From: CALJDF01 sp038121105 | GTDB lineage: Bacteria > Pseudomonadota > Alphaproteobacteria > SHVP01 | Length of the DNA stretch: 64,000 nucleotides | Direction: 5' to 3' | Assembly: GCA_038121105.1 (NCBI GenBank) | Contig: JAYONB010000004.1 | Coordinates: 1 to 64,000 of the forward strand | Shown here: positions 60,128-64,000 of the stretch, one piece after another | Numbering within the stretch: the stretch's first letter is position 1 | Layout of the letters: every line of letters begins with the position of its first letter | The notes under the pieces: generated by a model | What the model was told of the DNA's origin: nothing | Seen by the model: the letters and a program-made list of their open reading frames with translations, nothing else | Database searches by the model: none | Made by a program: the position numbers and the translations under genes

Positions 60128-60771
60128 GCTTCCGACAGTCGCTTGAGCTGTGGGAGGTCGAGGATTTCGATGTCGTGCTGATTGATCGAGCGGATGACGC
60201 CCTGGTCGCGGAGCTGGGTGAAGGATCGGCTGACGGTTTCGGTGGTGAGCCCGAGAAAGTCCGCAATGTCGTGCCGGGTCATGGGGACGTGAACGTGGCG
60301 GTCTTCGTCCTGCCAATACCGTAAGCGGCGCAGGAACGAGGTGACTTTTTCGACCGGCGTTTTCTGCCCCAATAGGAGGATGCGTTCCTGAGCCTGGGCA
60401 AGCTCGTCGTTCACCTCTTCGAAAAGGTGCTGCAGGTAGTCGGGGTCCTCGTGGAGACGGGCCTCGATATGGGCCTTGGGGTAGGCATCGAGGGTCATGT
60501 CGGTTACGGCGTCGACGTTGTAGAAGTAGCGCCCGGTGCGCGCGATCCCCAACAGGCTGCCGCCATAGACGAAACCGGTGATGATGGCGCGCCCGTCCGG
60601 CATCATTTTGTAGATCTTGCCGACGCCGGAAACGACCTGAAACAGATTGAGGGCCTCGTCGCCCTCCAAGAACAAGGTTTCCTTGGCCGGCACCTGCATT
60701 CGGCGGGCCGGATGGTCCGGTCCACTATCGGTCTGGGCGCTTGCCCCCGGTTTGCGATCCCCTTGGTCCAT
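60124..60771 (-). CDS. Crp/FNR-family transcriptional regulator (FixK-like)
   Basis: 215 residues from ATG 60771. A cyclic-nucleotide-binding-type beta barrel (ETLFLEGDEALNLFQVVSG, GRAIITGFVYGGSLLG) is followed by a helix-turn-helix with TRHDIADFLGLTTETVSRSF, in which the E-x-x-S-R residues of FNR recognise TTGAT half-sites. The N-terminus has no Cys cluster, so it is not an oxygen-sensing FNR but FixK- or DNR-like. It diverges from the ABC genes with 210 bases between; I could not see a clear TTGAT-N4-ATCAA site there. Confidence 0.9.
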   Translation of the reverse strand: MDQGDRKPGASAQTDSGPDHPARRMQVPAKETLFLEGDEALNLFQVVSGVGKIYKMMPDGRAIITGFVYGGSLLGIARTGRYFYNVDAVTDMTLDAYPKAHIEARLHEDPDYLQHLFEEVNDELAQAQERILLLGQKTPVEKVTSFLRRLRYWQDEDRHVHVPMTRHDIADFLGLTTETVSRSFTQLRDQGVIRSINQHDIEILDLPQLKRLSEA

Positions 60772-60981
60772 GCGACGGCAGCCTACACGGTGGGGGCGGG
60801 CCGAGATATCCCCGAAAGGCCGGTTCGCCCACTGTCGCAGGAAATATCGCCAAATCTCTGTGAGGGCTCGCGGTTCCCTGTTGAACCTTGGCGGCAGGGC
60901 CCCTAAATTGCGCCACCATCCGGGAGGGTACGCCAGCATCGCCGGTCCACGTGCGGGATGGCAGCGCGACATTGAATCGCT

Positions 60982-61935
60982 ATGGCTGATGAAGTTTTAG
61001 ACGTTCAGAATTTGACGAAGCGGTTTGGCCCGCTGACGGCGGTCGATCGCGTGTCGTTCAAGGTGCGCAAGGGCGAGGTTCTCGGTTTTCTGGGCCCGAA
61101 CGGCGCCGGCAAATCGACGACGATGAAAATGATCACCGGTTTCCTGTCGCCGACCGAGGGGACCGCGGTGGTCAACGGGGCGGATGTCGCCGAAGACCCG
61201 ATCGCGGTCAAGAGCCACATCGGCTACTTGCCCGAAGGGGCGCCACTGTACGGCGACATGACCGCCCGCGCGTTGCTCAATTTCGTCGCCGAAATCCGCG
61301 GCATGTCGAAACCCGAACGCAAGCGACGGATTGAAGAGGTGATCGAGCAAGTGCACCTCGAGGAAGTGATCTTCCGACCGGTGGAGACGTTGTCCAAAGG
61401 CTTCAAGCGCCGCGTCGGGTTGGCTCAGGCGATCCTGCACGATCCGGAACTCTTGATTCTCGACGAGCCGACAGACGGATTAGACCCCAACCAAAAGCAT
61501 GAGGTCCGCACGCTGCTGCAGAAAATGTCGGCGGATAAGGCCATCGTCATCTCGACGCATATCTTGGAAGAGGTCGACGCGGTGTGTAGCCGTGCGCTGA
61601 TTATTGCCCACGGCAAACTTTTGGCCGACGGGACGCCGGAAGAACTGCGCGCCCAGTCGACGGCGCCCAATAGTTTGTCGGTGCGGGTTTCCGTGGCGCA
61701 GGCCGAGCACATTCGCGGCAAGCTGCGGGCGATGCTGGGTGTCGGGTTTGTCGAAATCGTCGGCAAGGTCGATGGCCTAGCCCATCTGACGGTCGCGCCG
61801 GAGGGCGACGACGATGTGACGGCGCGGGTCGCCGAATTGCTCAAGGCTGAGGACGCCGGCGCGGAACCCGTTCTGGCGATCCCGGGCAGCCTGGACGATG
61901 TCTTCCGTGAGATCACGCAGGGACAGAGGCGGTAA
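60982..61935 (+). CDS. ABC transporter ATPase, GldA/NosF-like
   Basis: 317 residues from ATG 60982. Walker A LGPNGAGKSTTMKM, LSKGFKRRVGLAQAI as a variant signature (Ser-Lys-Gly instead of Ser-Gly-Gly), Walker B LLILDEPTDGLDPNQ. The C-terminal 90-residue extension is usual in this group. Together with the next two genes it matches the GldA-GldF-GldG arrangement. No gliding genes are visible, so the cargo is unknown. Confidence 0.92.
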   Translation: MADEVLDVQNLTKRFGPLTAVDRVSFKVRKGEVLGFLGPNGAGKSTTMKMITGFLSPTEGTAVVNGADVAEDPIAVKSHIGYLPEGAPLYGDMTARALLNFVAEIRGMSKPERKRRIEEVIEQVHLEEVIFRPVETLSKGFKRRVGLAQAILHDPELLILDEPTDGLDPNQKHEVRTLLQKMSADKAIVISTHILEEVDAVCSRALIIAHGKLLADGTPEELRAQSTAPNSLSVRVSVAQAEHIRGKLRAMLGVGFVEIVGKVDGLAHLTVAPEGDDDVTARVAELLKAEDAGAEPVLAIPGSLDDVFREITQGQRR

Positions 61936-61936
61936 C

Positions 61937-62671
61937 ATGCGAAATACCCTGATCGTGACCAAGCGCGAACTCGGCGCCTATTTCTCGACCCCGGTCGCGT
62001 ACGTTTTTCTGGTGATCTTCCTCGCGGCGATCGGCGCTTTTACGTTCTACCTCGGGGCCTTCTTCTCGCGGGGCCAGGCGGATTTGCAACCCTTCTTCAG
62101 CTTTCACCCCTGGCTCTACCTGTTCTTGATCCCGGCGATCGGGATGCGGCTCTGGGCCGAAGAGCGCAAGACCGGGACGATCGAGCTGTTGCTGACGCTG
62201 CCGGTGTCGACCTTCCAGGTCGTGTTCGGCAAGTTCTTGGCGGCCTGGTTGTTCACGCTGCTCGCCCTATTGCTGACCTTTCCGATTTGGATCACGGTGA
62301 ATGTTTTGGGCGATCCCGACAACGGGGTCGTGGTGGCGAGCTACGTCGGGTCTTGGCTGATGGCGGGCGCGTTCCTGGCGCTGGTCGCATGTCTTTCGGC
62401 GCTGACCAAGAATCAGATCATTGCGTTTATCGTCGGTTCGGCGGTGAGTTTTCTGTTCTTGATGGCGGGGCTCGACATCGTGCTCGGCGCGTTTCGCGCG
62501 TGGGCGCCGGATTGGGTTGTCGACGTCGTGGCGTCGCTGAGTTTTCTCACCAACTTCCAACTCATCTCCAAGGGCGTGATCGATCTGCGCGAGATCGTGT
62601 TCTTCGTTTCCATGATTGGCATTTTCCTGTTTGCCAATACCGCCATCGTCGATCTCAAGAAGTCGGCCTGA
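61937..62671 (+). CDS. ABC transporter permease (GldF-like)
   Basis: 244 residues from ATG 61937. About six helices; early residues LIVTKRELGAYFSTPVAYVF and the ATPase-facing RLWAEERKTGTIELLLTLPV are the pattern of ABC-2-type permeases such as GldF. It carries no large periplasmic loop. It follows the ATPase gene by one base and the next gene starts two bases beyond its stop. Confidence 0.92.
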   Translation: MRNTLIVTKRELGAYFSTPVAYVFLVIFLAAIGAFTFYLGAFFSRGQADLQPFFSFHPWLYLFLIPAIGMRLWAEERKTGTIELLLTLPVSTFQVVFGKFLAAWLFTLLALLLTFPIWITVNVLGDPDNGVVVASYVGSWLMAGAFLALVACLSALTKNQIIAFIVGSAVSFLFLMAGLDIVLGAFRAWAPDWVVDVVASLSFLTNFQLISKGVIDLREIVFFVSMIGIFLFANTAIVDLKKSA

Positions 62672-62673
62672 CT

Positions 62674-64000
62674 ATGTCGAACGAAAGCAAATCCGCATTT
62701 CGGTTGGACCGCAGCACGATCGCGATCGTTTCGATCGTTCTGGCGATTGTGCTGTTCTTGTCGATCAACATCATCTCCAATGCGGTGTTCCGCAGCGCGC
62801 AGCTCGATCTGACGCAAGACGCATTGTTTACGGTGTCCGACGGTACGCGGGAAATCCTCAGTTCGTTGGACGAGCCGGTCACGCTGAAGTTCTATCGCTC
62901 GGAGTTGGTGCAGCAGATCCCGACTCTTGCGGCCTATGCCACGCGGGTCGAGGAGTTGTTGGAACGCTACGCGGATCTGGCCGGCGATAAGGTCAAGCTG
63001 GAGAAATTCGCGCCCGAGCAGTTCTCGGTCGAAGAGGATCAGGCTGTCGGATTCGGCATTCAGGGCGTTCCGGTCAGCGCCGCGGGCGAGGTGATGTATT
63101 TCGGCTTGGCCGGCACTAATTCGACCGACGACGAAGACATCATCCCGTTCTTCACACCGAGCCGCGAAGCGTTTCTCGAATACGACCTTTCGAAGCTGGT
63201 ATTCAACCTATCCAAACCCGGCAAGACAGTGGTGGCGATGATTTCGTCGCTTCCCATTGCGGCCGATCAGGCACGGCGGTTCGCCCCCTGGGTGGCCTAC
63301 GAACAGGCGCAGCAGTTCTTCGACATCCGGATCATTGGCGGCAACGTCAAGCGGATCAGTGACGAAACCGATTTGGTTCTCTTGGTGCAGCCGACGTCGT
63401 TGAGCCAGACCACGATGTATGCCATCGACCAGTTCGTGATGCGCGGCGGCAAAGCTTTGATCTTTGCGGACCCGCATGTCGAGGTGAACCCGCCGCCGCA
63501 GCAACAGCAGGGCCAGCCCTATACGCCGCCGCGCGGCCACGCGCTGGGTCCCCTGCTTGATGCCTGGGGCATCGAGGCTAGTCCGGATGGCGTTGTCGGC
63601 GATCGCATTTCGGCGCAACGCGTTGCGGCATTGTCCGGTGGACGTCGTGTCGTCACCGAGTACCTGCCATGGATGTCGTTGGGGCCGGTGAGCATCAATC
63701 GCGAAGATGTGGTGACGCGCGATCTCGAACGCATCAATCTGATCGCGGCCGGGCGGGTCGGGGTGAAAGAGGGGGCGTCGTTGACGATGACGCCGCTGCT
63801 GTTCTCCAGCGAACAATCGCAAGTGCTCGATCTGGAGGCCATTCGGCCTAACCCGAACCCCATCCAAATCCTGACCGACTTCCAGGCCTCGGGCGAGGTG
63901 CTGACCATGGCGGGTCGGTTCACCGGACCGGCGAAATCGGCCTTCCCCGACGGCCCGCCCCCGCGCGAGGACAGTCGGACCGAAACCGGCCCTGACCCCG
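62674..64000 (+). CDS. GldG-like ABC auxiliary protein, incomplete at the window end
   Basis: At least 442 codons from ATG 62674, continuing past the edge. One N-terminal helix (IAIVSIVLAIVLFLSINII), then SAQLDLTQDALFTVSDGTREIL, the start of the ABC_transp_aux (DUF4350-like) region; later DLVLLVQPTSLSQTTMYAID and GGKALIFADPHVE. A Pro/Gln-rich loop (PPPQQQQGQPYTPPRG) interrupts the fold. The protein should sit in the periplasm and work with the two upstream proteins. The stop is outside the window. Confidence 0.9.
   Translation, partial: MSNESKSAFRLDRSTIAIVSIVLAIVLFLSINIISNAVFRSAQLDLTQDALFTVSDGTREILSSLDEPVTLKFYRSELVQQIPTLAAYATRVEELLERYADLAGDKVKLEKFAPEQFSVEEDQAVGFGIQGVPVSAAGEVMYFGLAGTNSTDDEDIIPFFTPSREAFLEYDLSKLVFNLSKPGKTVVAMISSLPIAADQARRFAPWVAYEQAQQFFDIRIIGGNVKRISDETDLVLLVQPTSLSQTTMYAIDQFVMRGGKALIFADPHVEVNPPPQQQQGQPYTPPRGHALGPLLDAWGIEASPDGVVGDRISAQRVAALSGGRRVVTEYLPWMSLGPVSINREDVVTRDLERINLIAAGRVGVKEGASLTMTPLLFSSEQSQVLDLEAIRPNPNPIQILTDFQASGEVLTMAGRFTGPAKSAFPDGPPPREDSRTETGPDP

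Overview
The window is GC-rich (the genes favour G/C in third positions), densely packed DNA that looks like the chromosome of an alphaproteobacterium, probably near Rhodospirillales. Supporting signs are the FixK/FNR-type regulator, the NFU1-like scaffold, the psp operon with a sigma-54 promoter, two dipeptide-type ABC operons and a DUF1194 protein. This lineage call is an inference, because the window holds no rRNA or marker gene. About 60 intact or near-intact protein genes are seen, with three damaged ones. I saw no tRNA, rRNA, CRISPR array, insertion sequence or prophage.

Layout. 1-400: palindromic interspersed repeats next to a frameshifted cupin gene. 0.9-5.5 kb: a conserved unknown protein, a 2OG-Fe(II) oxygenase, an amidohydrolase and an MFS exporter. 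5.5-12.7 kb: an anchored beta-rich protein, then two copies of an unusual pair, each an OYE/FadH-like iron-sulfur flavoenzyme next to a large SAM methyltransferase; a third methyltransferase paralogue lies at 56.2 kb. 12.8-16.5 kb: PPK2, a GST, an MDR reductase and a bicupin. 16.7-22.3 kb: a complete peptide-type ABC operon. 22.3-26.3 kb: a VOC protein, an XRE regulator and the ergothioneine genes egtB-egtD. 26.6-30.1 kb: Nfu scaffold, radical SAM protein with a CCAEP tail, and ATP-grasp enzyme, which I consider the best candidate for an undescribed pathway. 30-35.2 kb: CPA1 antiporter, a secreted FN3/discoidin-like protein and the pspF/psp locus. 35.3-40.9 kb: GloA-like protein, nucleoside hydrolase plus ribokinase, AlkA-like glycosylase, DUF1194 and a ThDP enzyme. 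40.9-49 kb: a minus-strand operon with an isochorismatase-fold hydrolase, an ArsC-like protein, a second peptide ABC transporter and an embedded amidohydrolase. 49-57 kb: DUF1684, an HDAC-like deacetylase, a 5'-truncated SDR, a Tag-like glycosylase, DusA, FIST, a second isochorismatase and a PAS histidine kinase broken by two in-frame TAA codons. 57-64 kb: VOC proteins, AllA, a Crp/FNR regulator and a GldA/GldF/GldG-like ABC system that runs off the window.

How the genes work together. The theme is import and turnover of small organic compounds (two oligopeptide transporters, amidohydrolases, isochorismatases, 2OG and OYE oxidoreductases, several VOC enzymes), with redox and stress functions around it (ergothioneine, Fe-S scaffold, psp, alkylation repair). 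Many neighbours overlap by 1-9 bases, both head-to-tail (coupled translation) and tail-to-tail.
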